Of a stretch of DNA of 64,000 nt, positions 25,411 to 38,470 are shown one piece after another; the stretch's first letter is position 1; each line of letters opens with the position of its first letter. Below the pieces are notes generated by a model. That model made no database searches. It was given only the letters and a program-made list of their open reading frames with translations, and had not been told where the DNA came from. Source of the DNA: Acridotheres tristis (Eukaryota > Chordata > Aves > Passeriformes > Sturnidae); the NCBI GenBank assembly GCA_037013685.1, contig CM072884.1, positions 1,488,001 through 1,552,000 on the forward strand, given 5' to 3'. A program made the translations under genes and the position numbers.

Positions 25411-28400
25411 ATTTCCTCACTCATGATTTATTCTATCACCAGGAGCTGATACTTCTTGAAAAAAGAAAAATACCTTTCAAGCTGATGACTGAGGCAAACT
25501 CCTAACTCCCACTTTTATGAGATGCAACACAGAAAACTGCCACGTTTCTTGTTAAAATGAAGTATTCCCGTTTTCCCTCTCTCCACCTGCTCATAATCAT
25601 TGCATTCCTTAAAACTGAAGTGCAAAGGATTTGTTTTCAAAGCAAGTAAAGTTGAATAGGAAAAGTAACTGGGCTAGCTGTAGCAGAATCCTTCAGCAGT
25701 AGCTTCAGCACACCTCCATCCTCTGGGAATATTATATCTGGAATATTACTTTATTCCAGAATAATCAGTGTGCTTTCAAAGTAAAGTAATTCTTCTTGGG
25801 AGGAATAAGAGAGGGAAGAAGGGAGTCCAAGCCACTTTCACTCTGGGTTAGAATTCCTTACCAGTTGTTCCTTGCTGCTCAAAAGAGAAAAGAAGCCTGG
25901 ACAAAAATGTGCTTTTTTGGGACTCTGAGTGGACAAGGCCTTACCATTAAAGAAGCTGGATAAGAAGTTCAAATTGAAAAGAGAGAAAACTCAACCCCAA
26001 CATACATTGCCCTCATACAAAGATTTGTTATCAGCAGCAGCAGCAGCTGTTGCCCAAAATAACTACTGTTACTTTAGCAAAAAACCTGAACTGCAAGACC
26101 AACTCAAAAACATCTTTGAGAAAGATTTAAGGCTTAGATAACACACCAGTGCTTAATTTGAGGCAATGTCAGTTTCTGAAGAGTGTGCAAAGCTAGAGAT
26201 GCTCACAAAATTAAAAGTTAAAGCACTTTCCCTTCTCTTAGTTTGGAACTGAATCTATGACTGTAGCTGTTTCAGAAAAATATTGTTTGACTTTAGTTAA
26301 AATTGTGCACCAAAATTTTAATAAATATAATTATGTGGAAAGTTTTCAGGAAAATTTAATTGTCCCTCTTTTCCCTTAACACTAAAAGTTGCAGTGAAAA
26401 GAACCCCAAAAACTCCAAGCCTTTAAATGCATGAGAAATGCTTCTGTGAAAATCCTTGACTGATTTCATGAAGGAAGTAAAATTTACAGATGTACTGCAG
26501 GAAACCTCGCTGCTGTGCAAGAACAAGGCTTGAAGGAAATGGTTCCTCAGACATAATTTCTCACCCTTCTTGATTCATTGGTGACTTTGAAACTCAAACC
26601 TGGTTTTGGCATTATCCTACCACGGAGACTGATTTTCATGGTTTCTCATTATTCATCCAGGTTAGATTTCAGTGAGTGGTAAAACAATCTCTCTGGGGAC
26701 AATCTGTCCTCTCCAGGAGAAAGGAGCCTGGCCAGACATGGAGATGTCCAGGGAAACACCACAGTTAATCAGCAGGAACAGGGAACTAATGGGATTATAT
26801 TGTCTGATCCTGTTTTCTAATCAATAGAAATTGTGATGGAAATAAAATCAGAGTACATGTTCTAATTAACACACTCAGAATTTGCTCTGGAAAGCACTGC
26901 AGCAGGGCTAAACATGACAAGACACAAAATAATCTAGAGTTCAAGGACTTGTATAAAATATAAGAAATGTATCAGGACTATATTGTGGAAACATCTGTAG
27001 CATTTTATTCCCAGCACTCTCCTTTTTTTATTAGATGGAAAAAATGTTGGTTGTGATGATGGTGCTGGTGGCGGTGAGAGAGAAGGAAATGAAAAATGGA
27101 AGGAGAACCTTCTAAGATTCTTAATATCTTACCCTGGTTTCAAACTCAGTATTAACTGTGTAGAGCCATAAAGAGGGATGGGAGTCAAACAGCAAAAGTA
27201 GGATTTTTGGAGACTGCTGCTAATACAAAACCAACAAAACCTGGTGTCTCTTGGGGCGTTACTAAATTTTATCTTGGACTGGTGAATTGTGGCTTTTAGG
27301 TGCCTCTCTGCTCTTCTCTGCACTGCTTGTGCTTGGCTTTGCTGTGTCTTAGGAAACAAAAATCATGATGTTTCAAAGAGACAACATAATTCACTAAGTG
27401 AAACAATTGTAAATCATTATTAATAAATCTCTATTGAGTTACAATTGTGCCAGTGTTCATAGAGGTACTAATACGTGAAAATAGAAATAGTGCCTCTCAC
27501 ACAGGAATCTATAATTCAATTAAAAGGCCAAGGAGTTGGATTTTCACCTGTAGTTTTAAGTGGCAGAGGTAGAAAAAGCAGCTGTAGAAGCACCATGATC
27601 AGCCCTGATTTCATAGGCTCCCAAAAGCTGAGGGCTGGTTGTTTTCTTCCCCCATTTAAGTGTGGCACAACATTAATGCAATAGGAATTTATAGGGCTGT
27701 AACTGTTTACAGCTTCTAAACTGAACCTCCTGACTTTGCCTCAGCAAATACCTGTCAGTGGCAGGATTTGAATTGCAAACTCTATTCCATTAATTTTTTT
27801 TCAGTGTAGAATATGGAAGTGCTGCAAGTGACATTTTAGGGCATGTTCCACCAGCTTTGCAAGGATGGAAAAAACAGAGACTGAATAATGTTGGGAGGAA
27901 AAGCCAGAGGAAATCCAGATGGACCTTTTACATCCTCAGTTTGGTATAAAAATGGTTGAGAGAGTGGGGGATTACACAGTGACACCTGTACAATATAATA
28001 TGGAAGGCACTGATAAGTTATGAAAGAGCTGTTTTTGAATGACTTTCTTAAGTTTCCCCTTAAAGAGGTCTGTGTTTTGTTAGTGCAAAGGGAAAGGTGG
28101 GGACAGCTTTATGTTTGCTCTTTTGCCATGTGTATTCCCTGCTTAACTCTTTCTTGAAACACAGGCCAGGTGCCAGAGGTTTTCAGGAAGCATTACGTGA
28201 AATTTAATGTCTCCCGAGTTTTAACATGGTGTGAATAGTTCCTAATGGGTTCCCAAAGAGGGACTATCAAACAATTCTTAAATAAACATGCTTTGAGCAC
28301 CACAGAGCACCCACTGTAGGCAGCAGAAAAGATAACAAGCAGTATCTGCTCAAACAAAAAGGAGGGCCTGGGCCAGAGGAAAAGCTTGTTCAATTCAAGA

Positions 28401-28519
28401 AGGGAAGTGGAAATAGAGTCTGTGCCACAGGTTGTTTTCCCCCTTCCTTCTGCTCCTGCCTCATCCTTCAGTGTCCATTTGGGAGCTTCTGGAGGAAAAT
28501 GAGCACACCAAGTTGGTGA
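25411..28519. other. Unique non-coding stretch
   Basis: No gene recognised. It includes a (CAG)5 run at 26032-26046 inside a 70-codon plus-strand open frame (25929-26141) that encodes a short alanine run and many Lys and Gln. There are no splice or promoter features to support that frame. The rest is AT-rich. Confidence 0.55.
26032..26046. repeat. (CAG)5 trinucleotide run
   Basis: Five perfect CAG units followed by CTG. The run is short and not obviously expanded. Confidence 0.95.
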
Positions 28520-28926
28520 GAGAGAAAGGCTGAGAGAATTGGGATTGTTCAACCTGGAGAAGAGAAGCTTTGGGGTGACCTCATTGTGGCCTTCAGTACC
28601 TGAAAGGAAACCTCCAAGAAAGATGGGGAGAGACTTTTTACAAGGCTCTGGAGCGACAGGACAAGCAGGAACGGCTTCAAACAGACAGAAGTAGGTTTAG
28701 ATCGGATATTAGGAAAAAATTCTTCCCTGTGAGGATGATGAGGTCCTGGCACAGGCTGCCCAGAGAAGCTGTGGCTGTCCCTGGATCCATGGAAATGCTT
28801 AGGACCAGGTTGGATGGGGCTTTAAGCAGCCTGGTTTAGAGAAAAGTGACCCTGCCCATGACACAAGGGTTGGACTGTGTAATCCTCAATCCCTTTCAAG
28901 CACAACACTTCTGTGACTCTCTGATT
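28520..28926 (+). mobile_element. CR1 LINE 3' region, longest plus-strand copy
   Basis: This copy extends about 400 bp upstream of the tail and keeps more of the CR1 body than its neighbours. It contains 'aggctgagagaattgggatt' (about 28528), 'gttcaacctggagaagagaa', 'ggggtgacctcattgtggcc', 'ttcagtacctgaaaggaaac', 'gggagagactttttacaagg', 'gacaggacaagcaggaacgg', 'ggtttagatcggatattagg', 'gagaagctgtggctgtccct' and a degraded tail 'cacttctgtgactctctg' ending near 28926. The protein-coding part of CR1 is absent. Small substitutions throughout indicate an old insertion. Confidence 0.95.
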
Positions 28927-30939
28927 CCTTGTACTAGGACAGGGCAAAACTCCCAGCTCTCTTCATTAGGAGCCAAATCAGAACAGAAGCTCAGAAACAA
29001 ACAGTATGTTCATCACACAGCCTTAAACTTTCCCAAGAGCTCCTGTCCCTGGGAGAATCCAGTCGACAAAGCAGCAATTCTGCACATTTGCAGTTCCTCA
29101 GGGATCAATTAAAGGACTATTATACTCTTTACTGCTGCTGCAAGATGAAAACAGCCAGTATCTCCAAGGGAACTTCTTGTAAAACCCAAATTGAGCTTAA
29201 TGAGAAAAGACTTTTGACAAATGCTGTTAGATGTGAGATGCATTTAGCACTTGTCAGGAACTGTATTCCTGACTTAATGAATTTATAAGTTAAGTCATGC
29301 TCCAGTGTTGATGTGAAGGAGACTGAGATCAGTGGCTTTGACAAGGCTTGAGAGCACTGGGTACAATGAGCAGGCCAAATTAATGGGATTCCCATTAACC
29401 TTCATTAAATATAGGAAGATCAACAGCCATAACCTGGATTGAGTTGAATTTTAAAGCAGCTTTTTTCTCTTTAATATATAAAAATACACAATTCTTTTGG
29501 AAAAGAAAAAAAAATCCAAGTATAGATAAAACAGAATTGCAGACAAGCCTCAGAAGAATTTCTCAGGAAGAATAACCAGCAGTCAGGTTTGGTCATTCAG
29601 GGGTACATTTGTCACCAAGCAAGGCAGTCTGTGACCCCCCATCTGAACTCCAGTGAATTTTAAGGGCATTGTGTGAATCTGAAGGATTCTGTGCAGTCAC
29701 TAAATCAGGATGCTGTCAGGTCTGCCTGAATTCTCCCCTGTTTTGAGCTCAATTCAACCCAAAAAGGTGGGCAGGGAGAAGGAGGAAGTGACAAGTGTCT
29801 CATCCCACAGCTGCTGTGGTCCTGGCCCTGAGGCAGACAGGCATCAAACTCCACTGCAGCCCCAGGGATCTGTCAAGATCCTTCTGAAAGTGCTGCCAAG
29901 CTCTGCCACCTTTCCAAACAGAGGAGGTGGATTGTGCCAATATCCTTGTGCTGCCACATCTTTAGCACAAATTTGAAAGTGCAACCAAAGGAAAGAGCAA
30001 GTGCATTTTAAGAGATTTTAGGTTTAGTACAGCTGGAAAAGCCTTTACCCCTCTCTAATGCAGACACAAGTAACAGAAATCTGAATTAAAGATACCACAT
30101 GATTTTTTCCACTGGATGGGAGGATTTTTCATTTCCAAAGCATAAAGGGCTATCTGGGCCCTTCTGTCTCCAGTGCAAGGTGTAATTCCCACAATCTCTG
30201 GTACAGAGGGGCTCCTGCCCAGTCAGCTCTGAAACAGAGGCATTAAAAGATTCAGAGGCATTAATAAAGCTGCTCTGTCTGCACATTTAAAAGTTATATC
30301 CAAAGGTCCCTTTTTTTCCCCCCCTCTGTTTTTTTCTGTGCTCAAATACATCGAGTTTCTCTCCCATCTCAGCAATCTCTTGTGTTTATCTGCCCAGCTT
30401 CCATGGCAGGCAGGACAAAGGGGGCTGTTGTAAACCCAGTCCCAGGCAGCCCTTGCTCACAGGCCTCACACCTATATTTCTTCCATAAATTCCAGTCAAA
30501 TCTCTATTCTAAGAGGCAACTGCTGAGTTGGCTGCTGGCCCTAGAAACCACAATTTCAAATAAAATGCAATAGAGGAGAAAAGAAAACTACTTTTCTTCT
30601 TAAGGACAACAAAACAAAACTAACTACTGCTGGGGGAAAAAAACCAAACAAACAAAAAAAAAACAGGGGGAAGGATTTTAGGTAATGGCTATAAAAATGG
30701 GTTCAAATTTAAACCAGAGTGAGAAAATAATTCTTCAAAAATGTTCCTATTTAAAGATCAATGGGACAAGAGCCTCAATAAGAGGGAGATCTCCTTAAAG
30801 GTAATGGATCCCTCACTATTTGGTCCAGAGGTGAATCAATGTCCCTTTGCAGGACAATTCCCTCTGTACCTGTGAGCTGTAGTGAGGTGGGCAAATCCTT
30901 CCCCTGCAGCTTCCCTCTCCCAGCCTTGTGTTTTGATTG
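28927..30939. other. Unique non-coding stretch
   Basis: No gene, RNA gene or transposon recognised. A-rich simple sequence lies near 30640-30665. Short open frames on both strands look random. Confidence 0.55.
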
Positions 30940-31110
30940 ATTTAGCAGCCACCTGGCCTAAGTGGCAGAAATAGAATGAGAAACATTTAATTAACATGAC
31001 AGGAAATGCTCCAAGTGTGCTTGGAAATAGCAGGATTACATTAACATGTCAGTAAATATTTCATAGATTTACAATCCTTTCAATTTAGGCTTTTATTGAC
31101 TTAACAAACA
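30940..31110. promoter_or_regulatory. Candidate regulatory block with spaced repeat around a palindrome
   Basis: The 17-base word starting TTAACATGACAGGAAAT (30991) recurs as TTAACATGTCAGTAAAT (31041), with two mismatches and exactly 50 bp spacing. Between them lies the interrupted palindrome TCCAAGTGTGCTTGGA (31010-31025), which contains a CAAGTG word of the NKX2 type (31012-31017). The symmetry is visible. A role in binding a dimeric or cooperative regulator is inference. The block contains no simple repeat and no open frame. Confidence 0.22.
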
Positions 31111-34100
31111 AAGTTATCCCTGTGCTGCCTTTAATCCATTTACAGTTAGTTGGGTTTTTAATCAAAGATATGAGTAAAGGTAACAGGAGACCACTCATTT
31201 CACACATGGAGGTAGGAGGTGCTCAGGGATCCAGCAAAACCTTAGAGTATTTTGCAAAATGTTTATTATCTGGACTGGAAAGAATCCCTGATACTTAGAT
31301 TCTACATCATTCTATGGAAATAGCTCTGATTAACAGAAAAAAACCCAACACATCAGCAAAGGAAGTGGAAGAAGCTTTGAGTCCTCTTTTTTTAAAATCT
31401 TATTTTAAAGAAGAGAAAAACACCACCTTGTTCATATACGAAATTTGTTCTTCTGAGTCCCGAATCTGCAAATTTTTTTCAACTATTCCAAATTTCAACA
31501 AAACCAAACCCAGTATTTTGACAGGAAAGAAAAAAGTCTAACACTGTAAACATCTCTTGCTTGGAAAGCCAAGCCTTTGTTAGTCTGTACTTCCACCTAA
31601 TTGCAAAGACTTCTCTGCTAATCAGAAATATCATAATTAGCAGTCAATATTTGTTACAAGACAAGCTCAGAATTTAGTAAAGCCTAATTATGCAATAGCA
31701 GCAATCAAGAAAACAAAGAATGTGGCACTTTTACAGAAGATCAAAACTTTCTTCTGGTGCATTAGATAAATAATTGAGCCAACAACCCAACTGGATTATT
31801 TCAAGTGTGTAAAGTGCTGACAAAACCTCCCAGTGCTCCGTGCTGAGCAGGACAAAATCTCTGGAGAGAAACAAATTCCTGTAGGTTACATCTGAAATGA
31901 ATCTTAGCTCTGCTCTTATCAGAGCCTGGTGCCAGCAGGAACAGCTTGAGCTCGCTCTGAGGAAAACCACTTGGACACAGCATACCAACACCTCGTTTTA
32001 TGGTGCCTTTTCCTGAGGAAAAGTTAAACCAGTTCACTCCATAAAGTCATGAAAGGTACACAAATTATTGTTGTGCAGATGGGGTGCGTGTGAAATGAAA
32101 TATGAAATCCATTTGCCAGTGGAATGGAGGAGTAGGCATGGAAGGAGCTGTAGGGATAAAACACTGGAATTACTCTGATTGCTTTCTGCTACAACACACA
32201 GAGGCCTCAGCCTTTCACATAACCCATCTTTGGCCTCTGGAAAGGCTCCCTCCAGGATGGTTTTTGTTTATGCTACCCACAATTATAATAGTAAATGTCT
32301 TGAAAGTACACAAGGGTCAGGCTTTACTGCTGATTGGGAAAATCTGTGTTTGGAAATCTGAGTGCTTCCTTAAGTGTTTCATGAAAGGAGCTGTTTTATT
32401 AATTGAGCTCTGGCATTTTAGCCACCAGTCTGTAGCAATAAGGAGTGGCTGCCCAGGTATACCAAGCACTGGATGTTGAAGTGGTTCAAAGGCTCTAATT
32501 TGGAACTGGAATCTCCAGGTTCACACCCATGGTCATGTCAGAAATCACAGCTGAGACACTTCAGCCTCTATCAGCTACAGAAACAACAAAATCATATAAA
32601 CCACGTTTGTTTCCTAGACAGACATCAGTGTTTTCTTCATTATAGAACAAGATTTCTAAGTTTTTTCCTTTTTTTTTGAGAAAGAGAGAACTGTGAGCTC
32701 TGACCCACTGGCCTGGATCAGGAAGCTTTAAATACCTTTCTTGATGTTCTCTAGTTCTGCTGCCAAGGCCATGGCCCCTTTTGCAAGGGCCAAATAAAAA
32801 CTCAAAATGGGTAATTTCTCAAAGAACTGTAAGACTGAAGAAGCTGTTCCTTTTCCAGAAAGGGTAACAAAGGTACCTTTATATATCCTGCTCAAACAAC
32901 AGGAGCTGTGGGAAGAGGAGGGGGAGCAGGAGCAGAACAAAAGATTGCAGATATTAAGTAGGTCTTTATATATTCTTATACACTGACTTGGGGAAGGAAG
33001 AAAATGTAGCCCATGAGGGTGAGTTCAAAGCAGCAGCTGATGTTGTCCAGACTTTAAACAGTGCTTTAAGGAGCTCCCTGAAATTCTGATGACAGCTCTT
33101 TTTTGCACCTCAAAACTAAGATAGAGGTGACAAAAAACCCCAGGTAGATTTGGAGTATTTTAAAGCTGAAGAAACAGTTGCTGAACTGTGGCCTATGGAT
33201 AACTACATGTTCCCAAAATCCTTCTTGAAAGGCTTGTGGGAGGTTGCTGTTGAAAGGTGAGGCTTTTTTCCTTGTTTCCAACTGCAAAAATGGATCACTG
33301 GGCCTGAAAAATCCATGAAAATCCTCCCCAGTACTACAGTTCTGCTGGAGGTCACCCTGAAGGATGGGACCTGATCTTTAGCAAGAAGGGACTGGATACC
33401 TGATGTCAATTGAAGCAATACCTGCATTAAACTGCTGCTTGTGCTACAACAACCTGTCCAGAAGTCTCATTCCAAGGAAAAGAATCCCTGTAAACATTTG
33501 GTAGGTGCATGACCTATTTTTTTTTTTCTGTACTTATAATCACATGAAGCAACCACAGCTGCAATCCTTTTGATAAACATCAAATAAAATCTTTATCGTG
33601 CTCCTTTGAGCCTAATTCCTCTTCCATTAGAGCACTTGGGAAGGCAGGAGAGGCCAGGGGAGGATGAGCAAGGACTTGTTCCCATCCCTCTCCATCTTTT
33701 AGGTGTTTGAAGGAAAGAAGAATGTGAAAAGTTTTAGAGTCTGTGAAGTAGAATGTGCTATTAAAAAAAGTTTTGGTTTTTTTTTTTGTTTCTCCAGGGT
33801 TGAAACAGAAGAGCATGATTTTAGAAAGAAATCATGCTATGGACCACTAAAAATCAAATCCCAGGAGACTTGAGCAAGTCACAGCAAGTGTCTGATACTT
33901 AGAGAGGAGGAAAGGAGGTAAAAATTGCAGGTAGAGCGTTCCTATAGAAATGGATTTTGATTGCTGCTGTCAACTTGCTTTTTCTGTAGAAGGCTTTTCA
34001 TCACTCTCCTCCTACTCTAATGTGGTTCATGGTGGCTGAGCAGAACAGAAATCAAAGAAAAAAGAAATATAAGCAGTCTTTGGGTAGTATTTCACCTTGT

Positions 34101-35699
34101 TTATGTTAGAACTTAGCTGAAAACTGAAATTCTCAAGAAAAAAATTGGAAACCTGTTCTTTCTTTAAAGTTTTATATAAGGTAAGGGACAGGAACACAGT
34201 AATGGTGGTAAAAGAGCTGATCAGCCCTACTTCCTCTCACTTCTTGTCTGAGAGGAGTTTGATATCTGGACCTTATCCTCTAAACCTTGGCTTTGCACAT
34301 TTTAAATGAGGATTTAATGCCCGTGGAAGGTGTTAGGCTGACAGTCCAGGGAGCAGGGAAATAACCTCAAATAGTGCACGCATCACACCCTTCATAAAAA
34401 TATCACAGCACGCTGTAAAGTTAAATTAGACTCCTTGTTTTGCCCACAGATCAAATACACCACAAGGCAGAGGAATGCAGGGGATTTTTTCCTCCACTAC
34501 TCTGCAAAAAGAACTTCCAACACCAACTCCCAAGACTTCCTCAAAGTGTGGCTAATCCCAGTTGGTCTCCAGTCCTCTTTAATAAACCCAAAAAAAATTA
34601 TGTGGTCATGGCTAGTACAAGTTAAACTGGTGTTTTCTGTGGTGTAACCATCCAAGAGGAATTGGTTTGTACCAGTTTTTCCTCTCCAAGGTGAGAAATC
34701 ATGAAATGGCAGCCTAAAGCATGTAACTCAAAGGCTGGTGGGTTTGGAGGAGTGACCTAAAAGGGGATAGGACACAACAGTAGATAACCAGTAACTTAAA
34801 GAATCACAGCCACTTGGAGGAAAATATTTTGGCCATTGTAATTTTCTCCAGAGTTTCACTCATGGGAGAAGAAGACTATTTCTGGGGAAGAAGAAGAAAA
34901 AAAAAAAAAAAAAAAAAGAAAAGCTCTTTTTTGGGGTTGTTTTTCTACAAGAATATTTAAAATATAATGCACATCATTTCAGTTTACACTGAAAAACAGA
35001 AAAGCCACTGGGTGCTAGGATAAACAGGATTAAAAAAATTGAATCAATCATATTTCAGAGGCTGTCACTGTGGGCAAGGAATTGGTTCCTCCTTAGCAAC
35101 AGCCCATGTTAAAACATTTATGCCAATGAAACATTTACACTCCTATTTTTGTTTCTAGACTTTAAATGTATATTTGTGCCTGGTGCACTCTGGCAATCCC
35201 CTGCTAGGGAGGTAAAGAAGGCAGGAACTGTGGTCTAGCCCTAACCAGGAACTTTGCACGCTGAAATCCCTGCCAATTCTCACCCCACATCTCACCCACC
35301 TTTTCTTGGAACGAGCTTTTATATCCTCAAATTCCTTGGACCCCAATCAGTCAGCCCACAGACCGAGGCAGGGCACAGAAACAGCAATCCCTGCTTTGGT
35401 CTCTGAGCTCCCCAGGGCAGAGAGACCCAAGTGTTTGGGTGGTGACACCTGGCCTTGTCCTGACCCCTGGTTCCAGCCTTTGCTCTTGGCTCAGCTGGGC
35501 ATTCTCCTCTTCCAGCAGGAAATCCACTGGGAACATCACCTCCAGCCCTGGGGGCAGTCTGAAGCCATTCATGTCCTTGTATCAAAAATACCCACAGAGA
35601 ATGAAGCAAAGTGAGTGAGTGGAATCTGTGATTTCAAAGTTACTGATCTAGAGAAACAACTCTGTTGTCCAGTACAGCATCTGGTCAATAAAATGGCAG
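31111..35699. other. Unique non-coding stretch
   Basis: No gene recognised. A GAA/poly(A) tract at 34887-34922 is annotated separately. A GC-richer stretch at about 35340-35600 has open frames on both strands of about 100 codons. An acceptor-like 'ttctcctcttccag' ends at about 35516, but nothing protein-like follows. Confidence 0.55.
34887..34922. repeat. (GAA)n leading into A21
   Basis: A short GAA run is followed by 21 consecutive A (34897-34917), then GAAAAG. It is the longest homopolymer in the window and resembles a retroposon poly(A) tail, but no body is recognisable to its left. Confidence 0.95.
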
Positions 35700-35900
35700 C
35701 GACTCCCATGCAATTATTAAATCAACATATTGATGCCTTTCAGCCTTACTGCATCTTATCTAATTAGGCAAGACACAGATGAGGATTATAAAATATGGAA
35801 TCTATTATGTCATGGCCTGTTTAATCTGGTTATTACCCAATGAACTGAAGTTTTGTGAAACCCATCCAGGATTCAAATGGCTTTTTCACATGAGCTGAGA
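35700..35900. promoter_or_regulatory. Candidate conserved non-coding block with POU and homeodomain words
   Basis: ATGCAATT at 35708-35715 is one base away from the POU octamer. TATC (a reversed GATA core) lies at 35757-35760, directly followed by TAATTAG at 35761-35767. The block is repeat-free, with no long open frame. It was called by texture and motif clustering only. Confidence 0.18.
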
Positions 35901-38306
35901 GCTATTTCACTGTTGCAAGCAGGCCACTTAATTCCCAGGGAAGGGAGTGGTCTGGAAAGCAATATGGGAACGAGCCTTTCCCTTTTGGGGAGCCAGTGGT
36001 CATATTCCCCTAATAAAAAGTAACCTGTAGCTATGGTGGAAAAGACATTTACTAAGAGAAAGCTGCTTGAGTAAGAAAGTACAAGAAGTGTTGCTCAGCA
36101 TGTATTTTGATCTGGGAATTTCATAGCATCAAAAAAGGACAAGAGCTCTCTTTTTACCTCCTGAAACAAATTCACCATGAGCAAATCAGCTGCACCAACT
36201 GGGCTGTTGTGTGTCAGCACAAAGCTCCCACTGTGGCAAAGTGGTCTCAGCACAGGTAAAAGCACCTAAAGGGAGATAACAAGACCAGAGATATGGATGG
36301 AGATCCAGATTTCTGTTTCCAGCTATCAGTCTTTCAAGGATATTCATATGAGAAATATTTTGCTTGTTTTGTACATGAATTTCTTGTTCAAGAAACACCA
36401 CTCATGTGACAGGGATGGCTGTGCCTAAAATTAAAACTCACATCAGAAATGTTGCTTCAATTAAGGCTAAAATCAAGAGAATAGAGTAGGAAAAGCCTAT
36501 CATTTTGATTATAGTGAATATTAGACAAGAAACTACTAAATGAAAGTGTTGTCACCGTTGGTGTCTGCCCAGTCATAAGGAAACATCTGATATTTCTCTC
36601 AGAAAGAGTTAAAATGAATCAATACTAAACGTAGAAAAGTAGATAGGAAAGTAAAAAAAAAAAGAAAATACTAAATCACCACAAGAAAGAAAAGTACTGT
36701 AGGTACAATATTTTGTCTGGTTCCTTTACAATCATTTAACTAGAGAAACAGAGATGTAAAATATCAGATTAGAACAGTTCTTTGCCCTGATTTCAGAAAA
36801 TTCAAGTAGAAGAACTAAAAAACTACCCCAGATCCTCGCTTTCACATTTCAAATAAATCACATTAATGATCTTTTTTCAGCTATGGATATAGTACTTTAT
36901 CCCTTTTCATTTGGAAGAGCTGATTTAGCAAATTCTCATTTTTCTTTCTTAGGTTTTAAGGATTAATTTTAAGTATATACTAAAATATTTTGCTACATTA
37001 GGGTTACACATGGTAGTACTTTCAGCAAATTATTGAAGGAAAAACAAAGAAGAAGCTTCCAAGACACGGCTTGAGCAATCCCAATAAAGGCAGAGCTTGT
37101 TGCTGGAAAGCTGAAAACTTAAATTTTTGGAGGGGAGGGACTCATAAAGGAAGAGCATCAGTGATAAAGAATTCAGCTCCTTGGAGAATTAATGTTAATA
37201 ATTACAAGTCCTGCCAATAAGCAAACAGCCTGGTGGAATTTGTCAGGTTCTCTCCTATCAGCACAAGCAGTCTCCTTCTAAAGATGAACACCACCTATTT
37301 ATCATAAGTAGCTGAGCTATAAATCAGATAGCACAGAAGGGAACTGCAATAAATTGCTCAGAACCAAGTTATATTTTGGAGAAAACTGACTGTCTTGTCC
37401 CAACAGTAGAAACATACTTTGGCAGGACAGTGCTTTATACATTTGTGTTTAGTCCCTGTCAGAATGTTTTTCCTTCCTACTTCTACTACTGCAATTTTAA
37501 AAAAAGGCTATTAAAATGAAAATTATTTCTAATTTTTTCATTGTTTGACATTGACTATAAAGAAGGAAAAGGTGACATTTGTGTTTCTTGGTTGGTGTTT
37601 TCAGATTGTTTTCCCAAGCCTGACTCCAGTGAACACGTCCCAAGCCACAGGGCCAGCGAGGTGGATGAATTCATCCCTGTACCTTCTGGCCCTATAAAAA
37701 CCCCCAAAACGCTCCCCAGCCCACAAAAAGGCATTTTTCCAGGGAAGCCCAAACGTTATTAAGCAAAGCCTTCCTTGCCTGTGAGCTGGACTCTGCTCTG
37801 CCAAGCACTGGAAAGGGAAATTCTCCTTTGCCCTGGGGCCAGGTCAGGTTGCTGGGCCAGACTTGGAGTTTGCCTTCCCTTCAGGAGAGCCTGGGAGCTT
37901 CCAGGAGGATGGATCCCTTCCCATCCCTGCTGTCCTCTCAGAGGGAAGGGAGGGGCCCTCTGCTCCAGGCTTTGCATTCAAGGACAGGGCTGAACAGGTT
38001 GGCAGGAGAGCAATTTCAATGTTCCTTTCAAAACTTTTTGGGTTTGCCTGCATAGAAAACTGTCCATAAAATATGTTCGTGCGTCAGTTCACAATTAATT
38101 TAAAAAATCTGGGTTCACTGATCTTAATCTGAGTTTTGGAGAACATAGAAAACAGAATTTATAATTATTTTGCATGGAGATAGGTAGCAGAGGAAGCACC
38201 TAATGTTTGTTTCTGTCCATTTTAGTCTGTGAAGGTGGGTTGCAGGTGCTGGGGTTAAAAGATACACAAAACCATTTTCTTGTAGGGGATGTTCATCAGG
38301 GTAATT
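35901..38306. other. Unique non-coding stretch
   Basis: No gene recognised. A GC-richer patch at about 37620-38000 carries several overlapping frames of 65-75 codons on both strands, with no domain and no splice-site pattern that joins them. Confidence 0.55.
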
Positions 38307-38470
38307 TCATAGAATCATGGAATGGTTTGGCTTGGAAGGGACCTAATATCATTCACTTCCACCCCCTGTCATGGGCAGGGACACCTTCCACTATCCCAGA
38401 ATGCTCCAAGCTCCATCCAACCTTGCACACTTCCAGGGATGGGGAAGCCACAAAAATAATCCCTTCCACT
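38307..38470 (-). mobile_element. CR1 LINE 3' end, minus strand
   Basis: This reversed CR1 begins exactly at its tail 'tcatagaatcatggaatggt' (38307). It continues with 'ttggcttggaagggacctaa', 'cccctgtcatgggcagggac', 'accttccactatcccagaat', 'gctccaagctccatccaacc' and 'cacttccagggatggggaag'. The body stops after about 160 bp, which is 5' truncation. The intact tail makes the orientation secure. Confidence 0.94.

Noticed and set aside
24899..25505. Two overlapping plus-strand frames of about 170 codons
   Set aside because: Both run through the reversed CR1 copy at 25070-25410, and their translations are those of the repeat.
25929..26141. 70-codon frame with an alanine run and Lys-rich ends
   Set aside because: The alanine run is (CAG)5 read in the GCA frame. 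No splice sites, no homologue recognised.
31543..31575. 'tgtaaacatctcttgcttgg', resembling the miR-30 5' arm
   Set aside because: Only the first ten bases agree with miR-30. The expected 3' arm is absent and the local hairpin is a 6-bp stem.
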